This document shows, piece by piece, positions 8,624 through 17,167 of a DNA stretch of 64,000 nt. The position numbers and the translations under genes are program-made. The stretch is from positions 62,001 to 126,000 of the forward strand of contig JAQCTH010000001.1 in NCBI GenBank assembly GCA_027686065.1, written 5' to 3'. Every line of letters begins with the position of its first letter. Within the stretch, counting starts at the first letter, position 1. The notes beneath the pieces were generated by a model. That model saw only the letters and a list, made by a program, of their open reading frames with translations. It had not been told where the DNA came from and searched no databases. This stretch comes from Clostridiaceae bacterium AF10-41 (GTDB lineage: Bacteria; Bacillota; Clostridia; Clostridiales; Clostridiaceae).

Positions 8624-11235
8624 ATATTATAAATAAGTTAACTTTAAAGCAGTTATTATTAAACAAGAGACGAACTCTTGTTACCATAATAGGGGTAATA
8701 ATTTCAGTTGCAATGATTACAGCAGTAGCCTCACTAGGTATTTCTTTTATGGATATGCTGAAAAGACAGATTATATCAGATGAAGGGGAATGGCATGTTC
8801 TTTATGAAAATGTAAACAAAACCCAATTAGAGGTAATAAAAAATGATGAGGAAACAAGAAGAGTAATTATAAGCAGAGATTTAGGATATGCTTTTTTAGA
8901 AGAAAGTCAAAATGATAATAAACCATATGTTTTTCTAAAAGAGTATAGTAAAGAAGGGTTTGAAAACTTCCCTATTAAATTAATAGAAGGAAAATTGCCC
9001 GAAAAGGCAAATGAAATTGTGATTTCTGAATCTATAATAAAAAATGCAAAAGTTAATTATAAAATAGGTGATACTTTAACCTTTGATATTGGAAAAAGAC
9101 ATTTTGAAGATGAGGAAGGCAAGGACTCAATACTTTCACAAGTAGATTCATTAAGAAGATATAACGGTACAACTCAGGAAGTTTTAATAAAAGAAAATAC
9201 AAAGTCTTATATAATTGTAGGAATAATAGAAAGCCCTAAATGGGAGTATACTTGGGCACCAGGATATACAGTTTTATCATATGTTGATGAAAATATTATG
9301 AACTCAGAGGAAACGGTAAATGCATCTGTTGTTTTAAATAATATTAATTCTAAACTGTTTGAGAATGCAGAAAATTTGGTCTCTCAAAATAGTATGCAAG
9401 GAGCAAAGTTTAATAATGAGTTATTAAGATATTATGGGGTTGTTAAAAGTGATAATTTAAGAAATATGCTTATCACTTTATCTATCATTATTATAACTAT
9501 AATAATGATTGGTTCAGTATCTTTAATATACAATGCTTTTGCAATTTCTGTATCAGAACGTTCTAGGCATTTAGGTATGCTATCAAGTATTGGAGCAACT
9601 AAGAAACAAAAGAGAAATTCTGTATTTTTTGAAGGTGCTGTTATTGGAGCAATTAGTATTCCTATTGGAATTATAACAGGATTGGTAGGTATAAATATTA
9701 CTTTTAAGTTTATAAATTCTATGCTTAAAGGAGCACTAGGGTTAACTGAAAATCTAAAATTAGTAGTATTACCAATAACAATTTTAACAGCCATCATGGT
9801 TTCTATAATCACTATTTTAATTTCAACTTACATACCTGCAAAGAGAGCATCAAATGTTTCTGCTATAGATGCAATTAGGCAAACATCAGATGTGAGAATT
9901 AAGGGAAAAGAAGTAAAAACATCAAAGTTAACAAGAAAAATATTTGGTATAGAAGGTGAGCTTGGATTAAAAAATCTTAAAAGAAATAAGGCAAGATATA
10001 GGGCAACTGTATTTTCATTGATTATAAGTATGATTTTATTTTTGGCAGTATCTTATTTTACATCAAGTCTTAAAAAGTCTTTATTACTTACTCAAGAAGG
10101 AGTAAATTTCGATATAACAGTATATTTTAATGATAAAGATAGAACAAAACAAGAGGATATAATTAAGAAAATAACATCATTAGATAATATTTCAGAATAT
10201 AATTATATTAATACTCTTGATCTTCGCTCTTTGATTAAAGAAGAGTTTATGTCAGACTATGTAAAAGAAAATCAAAAAGAAGTTTTGACTAGTGGAAAGT
10301 ATCCTTATGATATAGCCTTAAATGCACTGGATGATAAAGCTTTAAAATCTTATGCAAAAGAGATTGGGATTGATTTTAATAAATTATTGGATACAGAAAA
10401 TCCCTCTGCAATAGTTATTAATACAGTAAGATATGAAGATGGAAAAACAAATAGATATATTGAAGAAAAGGCTATTAAGACAAATATAGGGGAAAAGCTT
10501 GATTTAGAATTTTATGATTATGAAGCTGATAAAGACATCTTAGTTGAATCAATAGGAATAGCGGCTCTAACAGATAAGGTTCCTATGGGAGTATCTTCAG
10601 TAAGTTATGGAGCAAATTTTAATATAATTGTATCTGAAGATGTTCTTTATAAAATATCAGAATCAAATAAGAATATATCTGAAAATATTAATAGAACTCT
10701 TTACTTAAAAAGCGATAATCCTTTAAGGCTTCAAGAGAATATCGAAGAAATTCAAAAGGCATATGAACAAGATGAAATATCTGTTTATAATTTATATATG
10801 GCTAGACAGCAGGAAGAACAAATGATATTAATAATGTCAGTATTCACATATGCTTTTATTTTACTTATTACTTCAATTTGTATAGCAAACATTTTTAATA
10901 CTATATCAACCGGTATTGCCCTTAGGAAAAGAGAGTTTGCAATGCTTAAATCTGTGGGAATGACAGCTAAAAGCTTTAATAAAATGATAAATTATGAAAG
11001 TTTATTTTATGGAATAAAGGCACTATCATATGGTCTGCCAATAAGCTTCGCTGCAATGTATTTAATACACAAAACACTTATGATTAAATTTAGTTTTGAA
11101 TTTGAAGTTCCATGGTCTAGTGTTTTAATTGCAATAGTAGCGGTATTTGTAATAGTTGGAGCAGCAATGATTTATTCTAGCAAAAAAGTTAAAAAAGAAA
11201 ATATTATAGATGTATTAAAGCAAGAGATTATATAA
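8620..11235 (+). CDS. FtsX-like ABC transporter permease, large form
   Basis: 871 residues. The first membrane helix (about 17-40) is followed by an extracytoplasmic domain (about 42-280), three helices (about 281-425) of a first FtsX domain, a second anchoring helix (about 462-482), a second outside domain (about 484-730), and a terminal three-helix FtsX domain (about 731-865). This is the duplicated FtsX layout of large Firmicutes permeases, bigger than typical BceB (about 650 residues). Such permeases work by mechanotransmission, extracting or exporting peptides or lipophilic toxins at the membrane. The substrate is unknown. A terminator follows, closing the four-gene operon. Confidence 0.9.
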   Translation: MNIINKLTLKQLLLNKRRTLVTIIGVIISVAMITAVASLGISFMDMLKRQIISDEGEWHVLYENVNKTQLEVIKNDEETRRVIISRDLGYAFLEESQNDNKPYVFLKEYSKEGFENFPIKLIEGKLPEKANEIVISESIIKNAKVNYKIGDTLTFDIGKRHFEDEEGKDSILSQVDSLRRYNGTTQEVLIKENTKSYIIVGIIESPKWEYTWAPGYTVLSYVDENIMNSEETVNASVVLNNINSKLFENAENLVSQNSMQGAKFNNELLRYYGVVKSDNLRNMLITLSIIIITIIMIGSVSLIYNAFAISVSERSRHLGMLSSIGATKKQKRNSVFFEGAVIGAISIPIGIITGLVGINITFKFINSMLKGALGLTENLKLVVLPITILTAIMVSIITILISTYIPAKRASNVSAIDAIRQTSDVRIKGKEVKTSKLTRKIFGIEGELGLKNLKRNKARYRATVFSLIISMILFLAVSYFTSSLKKSLLLTQEGVNFDITVYFNDKDRTKQEDIIKKITSLDNISEYNYINTLDLRSLIKEEFMSDYVKENQKEVLTSGKYPYDIALNALDDKALKSYAKEIGIDFNKLLDTENPSAIVINTVRYEDGKTNRYIEEKAIKTNIGEKLDLEFYDYEADKDILVESIGIAALTDKVPMGVSSVSYGANFNIIVSEDVLYKISESNKNISENINRTLYLKSDNPLRLQENIEEIQKAYEQDEISVYNLYMARQQEEQMILIMSVFTYAFILLITSICIANIFNTISTGIALRKREFAMLKSVGMTAKSFNKMINYESLFYGIKALSYGLPISFAAMYLIHKTLMIKFSFEFEVPWSSVLIAIVAVFVIVGAAMIYSSKKVKKENIIDVLKQEII

Positions 11236-11263
11236 GTTTATAAAAGAAAATAAGTAGAATAAG

Positions 11264-11300
11264 AAGATGATTTCTGTACTTAACAGAAGTCATCTTTTTA
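11264..11300 (+). terminator. Terminator of the two-component/ABC operon
   Basis: AAGATGATTTCTGT (11264-11277) pairs with ACAGAAGTCATCTT (11283-11296) with one mismatch, then TTTT. Confidence 0.85.
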
Positions 11301-11483
11301 AGGGTTATTTAATATATAGATAATGTAAAATATAATTTAATTGAAATTTAAATTCTTTATATATTGCTTTTCAGTTAACTTATCAAAAGTAGTTTTTTAG
11401 CAAATTTAACAATAATATAGAATATTATGTAGAGTTTTAGTATAATTAAAAATAAAAATAAATTTTCTTATAATGGAGGAATC

Positions 11484-12869
11484 ATGATTAAGTTTAGAAG
11501 GAAAGCAAAGGCAAAAATACAATCTCAGCATGAAGAAAATGGCTCTATAGATAAAAATATATTAATTAATGCTATAGACAATCTATTAAATGACAAAGCT
11601 ACTTATATGAATGAAAAGGAAGTTGGGTCAAAGGAAATTTCAGATAAATGGAATAAGTTAGTGAAGAAGCTAAAAGCTGAACGAACTAATAATTTACTTA
11701 ATATCAATTCAATATTAACAGAAATGACAAAAATGACTTCACTTAGAGATACTATAAAAAGCACTAAGATTCAAACAGAACATTTACATAATCTTTTAAA
11801 TAATAGCAAGGAATTATCATCATCTAGTGAAATTATGGCAAACATATCTCAAAATGTTGCTGCTAATGCTAGGGATATTAGCTTAAGTACAGAAGCTGGA
11901 GTAGAAAAAATAGAAAAGTCTATGGAATTTATGATTAATTATTTTGAAGAAACTAAGAAGATTAATGATGAGATGAATGAAGTAAAGAAAAAGACAGAAT
12001 CTATAAATCAAGTTATAGAAATTCTAAAAGGTATAGCTAATCAGACAAACTTATTGGCTTTAAATGCAGCAATTGAAGCTGCAAGAGCAGGAGAAGAAGG
12101 AAAGGGATTTGCTATAGTTGCAGACGAAGTAAGAAAGCTTGCAGAAAATACAAAGATATCTTTAGAGCAGGTAAAAGATGATGTTATTCATCTAAATAAG
12201 GCTATAGATAATTCTTCAAATCAAATTAAAAGCTCAATTAATCAATTAGATACAGGTAAGAATATAATAAATGAAGCTTTAAATGAAATCCATGAAATAT
12301 CAGATTCTATCCATAAAATTGATGAAACTATAAGCCAGGTAACAGCAAATGTAGAAGAGCAAACAGCTGTTACAGAAGATTTAACTGATGGAGTTGAACA
12401 AATATCTAAAGAAGCAGATTTTATAGAAAGCAAAAGTAAAAGCCTTGGAGAATATGTTAATGACACAAGTAAACATGTCCATGACTTTAGAGGAAGTTAT
12501 TTAAACAATAGAGATTTTGTAGAGGATACGGCAATAATTGAAGTCTTTAAAACAGATCATTTAGTTTGGAAATGGAGAATTTACAACATGTTCTTAGGGT
12601 ATGAAGAATTAGATGCAAATAGGTTAGCTGATTATAAAGATTGCCGTCTAGGCAAATGGTATTATGGAGTTGGATGTGAAACATTTAAAGATGTAAAAGA
12701 ATTTAAAGATATGGAAGAATGTCATATAAGATTGCATGAAACAGGTAGAGATGCGGTTAATGCTTCTAATGAAGGGGATATGGAAAAGGCCGATATGTAT
12801 TTAGAAAAAATGGATATATATTCTGAGCAGCTTTTTAAATCATTAGATATTCTTAAAACATTTATGTAA
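11484..12869 (+). CDS. Soluble methyl-accepting chemotaxis-type protein with zinc-binding CZB domain
   Basis: 461 residues without membrane helices. The central signalling helix pair carries the MCP hairpin ([20 protein letters not shown], about 187-206). The C-terminal CZB domain (about 355-460) keeps the three-His/one-Cys zinc ligands: H359 (DHLVWKW), C387 (CRLGKWY), and two histidines H414 and H418, one or both used. In studied bacteria CZB domains sense zinc or hypochlorous acid through the Zn-Cys core. The protein should act from the cytoplasm on CheA. It is isolated from other chemotaxis genes; motAB and a second receptor lie 16 kb away. Confidence 0.9.
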   Translation: MIKFRRKAKAKIQSQHEENGSIDKNILINAIDNLLNDKATYMNEKEVGSKEISDKWNKLVKKLKAERTNNLLNINSILTEMTKMTSLRDTIKSTKIQTEHLHNLLNNSKELSSSSEIMANISQNVAANARDISLSTEAGVEKIEKSMEFMINYFEETKKINDEMNEVKKKTESINQVIEILKGIANQTNLLALNAAIEAARAGEEGKGFAIVADEVRKLAENTKISLEQVKDDVIHLNKAIDNSSNQIKSSINQLDTGKNIINEALNEIHEISDSIHKIDETISQVTANVEEQTAVTEDLTDGVEQISKEADFIESKSKSLGEYVNDTSKHVHDFRGSYLNNRDFVEDTAIIEVFKTDHLVWKWRIYNMFLGYEELDANRLADYKDCRLGKWYYGVGCETFKDVKEFKDMEECHIRLHETGRDAVNASNEGDMEKADMYLEKMDIYSEQLFKSLDILKTFM

Positions 12870-12921
12870 CTTAATATCAATAAGAGTGTGTAATAATATA
12901 TAAATTATATATATTAAATTT

Positions 12922-12951
12922 AAAAAAGGTTGTTTACGGACAACCTTTTTT
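12922..12951. terminator. Bidirectional terminator between convergent genes
   Basis: AAAAAAGGTTGT (12922-12933) and ACAACCTTTTTT (12940-12951) form a perfect 12-bp stem with A/T runs at both ends. It serves the chemoreceptor gene on the plus strand and overlaps the stop codon of the minus-strand gene. Confidence 0.9.
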
Positions 12952-14314
12952 AAAATAGTATATTTGCAACTATAACAATTATAGGAAGTATTATAATTGT
13001 TCTTTCTATAAACAATATTATTAGTTGTTTAAATGATACTGGGATTTTTGAACCAAGAAGTACTCCCCCTACTTCAGACATATATATTAATTGAGAAACT
13101 GAAGTACAAGCTATTATAAATCTTGTCATTTCATTAGTTATAGTATTTGCTGCCAAAACGGATGGAAGTAGCATATCAGCAAAACCAACAACTAAAGTTT
13201 GAGATGCTGCCACAGCTTCTGGAACTCCTAAAAGTCTTAAATATGGTATAAAAGGTGTTCCTAAAATTTGGAATACAGAAGTATATTCAGCTATTATTAA
13301 TGCTGAAGTAGCCATTGCCATAACAACAGGTAATACTGAAAACCACATATCTAGTACATTTTTAAATCCGTCTATAAAAAATTTCTTTATATCAGAATTT
13401 TGTGAGGCCTTTTCTAAAGCTTTTTTATATCCCCATGAAAGAGAATTATATCCATCAGGAACTGATTCATCTGCATTTCCTTCTTGATTATTATAATATG
13501 TATCAGATATTTTATTTAATGGATATATTCTAGGAATTATTATTGCAGCAATAACTCCAGAAAAACTAACTGTTAAATAAAATGGAATAAATAAATGAGC
13601 TAGTCCAACTGTATCTATTACAATTAAACTAAAGGTTATTGATACAGCAGAGAACGTAGTTCCGATTACAACAGCTTCTCTTTTAGAATAAAAGCCATCC
13701 TCGTATTGCTTACTGGTTAGCATTACGCCAAGAGTTCCATCTCCTAGCCATGATGTTATGCAATCAATAGAAGAACGACCTGGAAGTCTAAAAATTGGTC
13801 TCATAACTTTAGTAAGCATTGTCCCAAAAAACTCCAATAATCCAAAATTCAAAAGTAGTGGTAGCAATAATCCTGCAAAAAAGAATATAGTAAACAATAT
13901 TGTAAGTAAATCATTTAATACGAAAGATCCAGTTATGTCACTAATTATAGCTTTAGGCCCAAGGTTAAACAAAGTTAAAACACAAAATATGGCACCTATT
14001 AGTCGAGCAAGTAGCCAAAGTGGAGCAACATTAAATAAATTATTTAAAAATTCATTTTTTACAATGAAATTTGGTTTGAATATTTTTGTTACTATGCTTA
14101 TTAGTATAGAAATACAAACTGTTAATGTTATTATAGAAGTTAACCAGTTTTCAAGAATATTAGCTAATAAATTAGATAATATTGCAACAGTTATTGTTAT
14201 ATTTCCTTCAAATTTAATAGGAAATATAAATAAAATTATTCCCATTAAAGATGGAATAATAAAAAATAATGATGATTTTAGTGAAAATCTATCTTTAGTT
14301 AATGTATTATCCAT
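12950..14314 (-). CDS. YjiH-family membrane protein with nucleoside-recognition (Gate) domain
   Basis: 454 residues from the ATG at 14314, chosen because AAAGGAG lies just before it. An upstream in-frame ATG at 14332 would overlap that ribosome site. About ten membrane helices; the Gate/nucleoside-recognition type blocks are visible (LPGRSSIDCITSWLGDGTLG; FADMLLPSVLAANTITNE). YjiH-like proteins are uncharacterised membrane proteins related to NupC-type Gate domains and to the spore proteins SpmA/SpmB. Transport is likely but the substrate is unknown. It stands alone on the minus strand. Confidence 0.8.
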   Translation of the reverse strand: MDNTLTKDRFSLKSSLFFIIPSLMGIILFIFPIKFEGNITITVAILSNLLANILENWLTSIITLTVCISILISIVTKIFKPNFIVKNEFLNNLFNVAPLWLLARLIGAIFCVLTLFNLGPKAIISDITGSFVLNDLLTILFTIFFFAGLLLPLLLNFGLLEFFGTMLTKVMRPIFRLPGRSSIDCITSWLGDGTLGVMLTSKQYEDGFYSKREAVVIGTTFSAVSITFSLIVIDTVGLAHLFIPFYLTVSFSGVIAAIIIPRIYPLNKISDTYYNNQEGNADESVPDGYNSLSWGYKKALEKASQNSDIKKFFIDGFKNVLDMWFSVLPVVMAMATSALIIAEYTSVFQILGTPFIPYLRLLGVPEAVAASQTLVVGFADMLLPSVLAANTITNEMTRFIIACTSVSQLIYMSEVGGVLLGSKIPVSFKQLIILFIERTIIILPIIVIVANILF

Positions 14315-14538
14315 TATTTCTCCTTTATACATAAAAAATTAATATTTATACAGCGAATTCTATTTTAATATGATTTATACTTAAAATCAATAAATATTTT
14401 AAAGGTTATACAATTATTAAATGGTAATTTTGTTATTTTCTTTATACCTATAATAAATACCAAGGAGTTTTATTTTTTGAGAAAAAATTCAAAAGTTTTT
14501 AATCTTAAATATTAGAATTAAATCATTTAGAGTTATAT
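14315..14538. other. AT-rich divergent intergenic stretch
   Basis: Between the YjiH-like gene and the FNR-type box of the DUF2249 gene. It must carry the minus-strand promoter, but no well-spaced -35/-10 pair stands out, and no RNA or repeat is recognised. Confidence 0.4.
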
Positions 14539-14580
14539 ATGTGATTGAAATCACATAAAGATTCAACATTTAATTATAAT
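14539..14580 (+). promoter_or_regulatory. CRP/FNR-type box and -10 of the DUF2249 gene
   Basis: TGTGATTGAAATCACA (14540-14555) matches the CRP/FNR-family core TGTGA-N6-TCACA exactly, and the palindrome extends to 20 bp (14538-14557). TATAAT follows at 14575-14580. The box centre lies about 40 bp before the expected transcript start, the place of class II activator sites that replace a -35. Confidence 0.6.
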
Positions 14581-14619
14581 ATATATTCTATAAACTATAT
14601 ATTATTGGAGGTAGAAACT

Positions 14620-14853
14620 ATGTCAAGATTTAATGTACAAGTAGATGCACGAATATATTCACCAAAGGAAAAACATACTGTAATATTTGAAACTTTTAAT
14701 GATCTAAAGAGTGGAGAAGAAATGGAGTTATTAAATGACCATGACCCAAAACCATTACATTATCAGTTTTTAGCAGAGTACACTGAACAATTTGAATGGG
14801 AATACCTTGAACAAGGCCCAGAAGTATGGCGTGTAGCTATTAAAAAGAGATAG
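14620..14853 (+). CDS. DUF2249 domain protein
   Basis: 77 residues from the ATG at 14620, with TTGGAGGT 7 bases before. An earlier in-frame ATG (14545) lies inside the regulator box and is rejected. The domain signature is clear: FETFNDLKSGEEMELLNDHD, then PKPLHYQF and a C-terminal WEYLEQGPEVWRV. DUF2249 proteins are small soluble proteins. In several bacteria they accompany hemerythrins, nitrite or NO metabolism, or respiratory genes, but no reaction has been assigned. The FNR-type box upstream fits control by oxygen, NO or redox. A strong terminator follows. Confidence 0.85.
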   Translation: MSRFNVQVDARIYSPKEKHTVIFETFNDLKSGEEMELLNDHDPKPLHYQFLAEYTEQFEWEYLEQGPEVWRVAIKKR

Positions 14854-14867
14854 TATTCATATGATAT

Positions 14868-14927
14868 GCTCCCCTTATGATAGACATATAAAATAATAAA
14901 GTGTCTATTATAAGGGGAGTGTTTTTT
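14868..14927 (+). terminator. Terminator after DUF2249 gene
   Basis: CTCCCCTTATGATAGACA (14869-14886) pairs with TGTCTATTATAAGGGGAG (14902-14919) with one mismatch, then GTTTTTTA. Confidence 0.9.
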
Positions 14928-15082
14928 ATACTTTAAGAGATTATACAAAAAAGAATATTAAAAATTAATGGTTTTACTATGAATTTTATTAATTTAGATT
15001 ATAATAATATCATGTATAATGGAAATTAATTTGAAAATTAGTATATTAAAATTTGAAACTACAATAAAGAAAGGAGTTTGAA

Positions 15083-15844
15083 ATGAAGAAAGAATTATTT
15101 ACAGTTAAAGATGTTGTTCAAATAACAGGGATAACTCCAAGGACATTACATTACTATGATAAAATAAACTTATTAAAGCCAGGACGAGAATCGAAAAATA
15201 GTTATAGAGTTTACGATATAAACGATCTAGAAAGACTTCAAACTATTTTATTTTTAAAGGAAATGGATTTGACTCTAAATGAAATATCAGATATTATGCA
15301 ACTTCCTAAAAAAGAACAAAGTAAAATACTAGAAATGCATTATGGAAAATTGAGACGAAAGGAACAACGATTAAAAACAATTATTAATGCATTAGATGAT
15401 TATTTGGCAGGCGAAGAATTATTTAATTTAAATATATTTAATGATTCAACAGTTATACCATTACAAGAACAATATAATCGTGAAGCTAAGATAGTATATG
15501 GAGAAACAGAAAAATATAAGGAATATGAAAAGAATATAGAAAAATTATCTGAAGATGAAAAAGTTAATTTAAATATTGAGTTTAAAAATAATATGGAAAG
15601 CTTATTTAAAGAACTAGCAGGATATATTAACGATTCGCCTTCATCACATAAGGTTCAAAACTTAGTTTTAAAATGGAAAGGCTATTTAGAAAAATATATG
15701 ACTTGTGATACAGATATACTAAGATGTATTGCAAGTACTTATAAATATGATAATAGATTTAAAAAATATCTTAATCAATTCAGCGATAAGGATTTAAGTG
15801 ATTTTCTTTACAAATCAATTATATTTCATTGTGAAAATTTATGA
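15083..15844 (+). CDS. MerR-family regulator with TipAS-like ligand domain
   Basis: 253 residues. The N-terminal MerR winged helix (5-75) has the TVKDVVQITGITPRTLHYYD motif. A long dimerisation helix (about 80-115) precedes a C-terminal all-helical TipAS domain (about 125-250). In TipAL/Mta/SkgA-type regulators the TipAS domain captures antibiotics or other bulky molecules and switches the promoter from repressed to active. The target is often the regulator's own gene and a nearby transporter. Here no transporter is adjacent; the next gene is a ROK kinase 102 bp away, possibly in the same transcript. Ribosome site AAAGGAG. Confidence 0.85.
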   Translation: MKKELFTVKDVVQITGITPRTLHYYDKINLLKPGRESKNSYRVYDINDLERLQTILFLKEMDLTLNEISDIMQLPKKEQSKILEMHYGKLRRKEQRLKTIINALDDYLAGEELFNLNIFNDSTVIPLQEQYNREAKIVYGETEKYKEYEKNIEKLSEDEKVNLNIEFKNNMESLFKELAGYINDSPSSHKVQNLVLKWKGYLEKYMTCDTDILRCIASTYKYDNRFKKYLNQFSDKDLSDFLYKSIIFHCENL

Positions 15845-15946
15845 TATTTATAAGATAAAACCAAATTACAATAAGCTGGAGTATTATGTTTTAAAAAGTA
15901 TATTTGGTAGTTTAAAATATATGTATATAATAAGGGGGAGTTAAAA

Positions 15947-16822
15947 ATGTATTTAATAGGAATTGACATTGGAGGGACAAACTTAAGAGCGGCAATAATA
16001 TCAAAAGAAGGAAATATAATAGAAACATTTAAAACTGAAAATGAGGTAATAAAGGGGCCAGAATATAATTTGAATAAATTAGTTAATCAAATAAAAGGTC
16101 AATGGAGCAATTATGAAATAGAAAAGGTAGGGGTAGGTGCACCGGGACCATTAGATTTGAGAATAGGTAAATTATTAAATCCAGTTAACTTAAAGGGCTG
16201 GGAAAACTTTAATATAAAAGAATATTTAAGTGAAAAATTAAGCCTACCTGTAAAGGTTAACAATGATGCTAATATAGCAGGATTTGCAGAAAGTTTAGTA
16301 GGAAGCGCAAAGGAATGTGAATCAGTGTTTTATATAACAGTTTCTACAGGAGTAGGTGGGGCTTTAATTATTAATAAGAAGATTATAAATGGAGCACATA
16401 GTCAAACAGCAGAAATATATAATATGATAATAAATGAAGACAAGTATAGCCAAGGAGGATTAAATAAAGGTGGGTTAGAAGGTCAGTGTAGTGGTGTAAA
16501 TATAGCCAGAATAGCATCAGAAGCGTATAAGAAAAAACTAACCACAAAAGATGTATTTGATTTATATGAAAATAATGATGAAAAAGCTGTTCAGATAATA
16601 GATAAATGGATTGATAATATTTCAATTGGTATTGCAAATATAATAGCTGTAGTAGATCCAGAAGCTGTAGTTATTGGTGGAGCAGTATTAATATATAATA
16701 GTTATTTATTACCTAAAATTATTGAGTGTACAAAAACTAAGGTGGCAGATCCAGCAATGGTAGATATAAGAATAGCGCAACTTGGGGATAATGCAGGGCT
16801 TATTGGAGCAGCAATGTTATAA
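15947..16822 (+). CDS. ROK-family sugar kinase lacking the usual zinc-binding cysteine motif
   Basis: 291 residues. The ASKHA fold motifs are present: phosphate-1 loop GIDIGGTN (5-12), catalytic Asp107 in NNDAN, and phosphate-2 TVSTGVGGALI. The zinc loop of most ROK kinases (CxCGxxGCxE) is replaced by a segment with GGLNKGGLEGQCSG and only one Cys, so zinc is probably not bound, and substrate choice may differ from glucokinase. ROK members phosphorylate glucose, mannose, fructose, N-acetylmannosamine and others. The two mannosidase genes downstream make mannose a sensible guess only. Ends in a strong terminator. Confidence 0.82.
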   Translation: MYLIGIDIGGTNLRAAIISKEGNIIETFKTENEVIKGPEYNLNKLVNQIKGQWSNYEIEKVGVGAPGPLDLRIGKLLNPVNLKGWENFNIKEYLSEKLSLPVKVNNDANIAGFAESLVGSAKECESVFYITVSTGVGGALIINKKIINGAHSQTAEIYNMIINEDKYSQGGLNKGGLEGQCSGVNIARIASEAYKKKLTTKDVFDLYENNDEKAVQIIDKWIDNISIGIANIIAVVDPEAVVIGGAVLIYNSYLLPKIIECTKTKVADPAMVDIRIAQLGDNAGLIGAAML

Positions 16823-16835
16823 AATAATAAAATAT

Positions 16836-16887
16836 AAAACAAGCTAAATTCAAGTGATAAAATTTAAATTTAGCTTGTTTTTTTTAT
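16836..16887 (+). terminator. Terminator after ROK kinase gene
   Basis: AAAACAAGCTAAATT (16836-16850) and AATTTAGCTTGTTTT (16867-16881) form a perfect 15-bp stem followed by TTTTT. Confidence 0.9.
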
Positions 16888-16976
16888 ATTATAAATAGCT
16901 ATTATATAGAAGGTATAATTAAAAGTTTCAATAATATAAAAAACACAAAAATTTTTAAAAAGCTATATATTTAAAA

Positions 16977-16992
16977 TGTAAAAATTTTTACA
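16977..16992. promoter_or_regulatory. 16-bp palindrome upstream of the first GH92 gene
   Basis: TGTAAAAATTTTTACA is a perfect palindrome. A near copy (TGTGAAAACTTTTACA, 14 of 16) lies before the second GH92 gene at 23146-23161. Probably a shared operator; the regulator is unknown. Confidence 0.5.
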
Positions 16993-17011
16993 AAAATTGT
17001 ATCTTTAAAAA

Positions 17012-17025
17012 TGTAAATGCTTTCA
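17012..17025 (+). promoter_or_regulatory. Candidate CcpA cre site before the first GH92 gene
   Basis: TGTAAATGCTTTCA fits the catabolite-responsive consensus TGWAANCGNTNNCA with one mismatch (TG for CG at the centre). It lies 143 bp before the coding start. Carbon-catabolite control would suit a secreted glycosidase. Confidence 0.45.
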
Positions 17026-17109
17026 TTACTATATAGATGAAGAATCATAAAATTTTAAATTAATCTTCTGTTATACAAATGTAATTTAATTAAAAGATGG
17101 AGGTGATTG

Positions 17110-17127
17110 ATGAGGGTAAGAGTATAA
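17110..17127 (+). other. Possible five-codon leader ORF before the first GH92 gene
   Basis: ATG at 17110 encodes MRVRV then TAA. It is preceded by GGAGGTGATT (17099-17108), an almost complete anti-Shine-Dalgarno match, stronger than the site of the GH92 gene itself (AAAGGAAG, start 17168). It could load ribosomes early on the long mRNA or be accidental. Confidence 0.3.
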
Positions 17128-17167
17128 GAGGTAATTGAAATAAGTTTACAGAGAAAGGAAGAATAGA

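Noticed and set aside
13758..14342. 194-codon open frame on the plus strand opposite the YjiH-like gene
   Set aside because: It is antisense to a clear membrane-protein gene, has no ribosome site, and shows no domain.
14545..14619. N-terminal extension of the DUF2249 protein from an earlier ATG
   Set aside because: The earlier ATG lies within the CRP/FNR palindrome and lacks a ribosome site; the domain begins properly at 14620.
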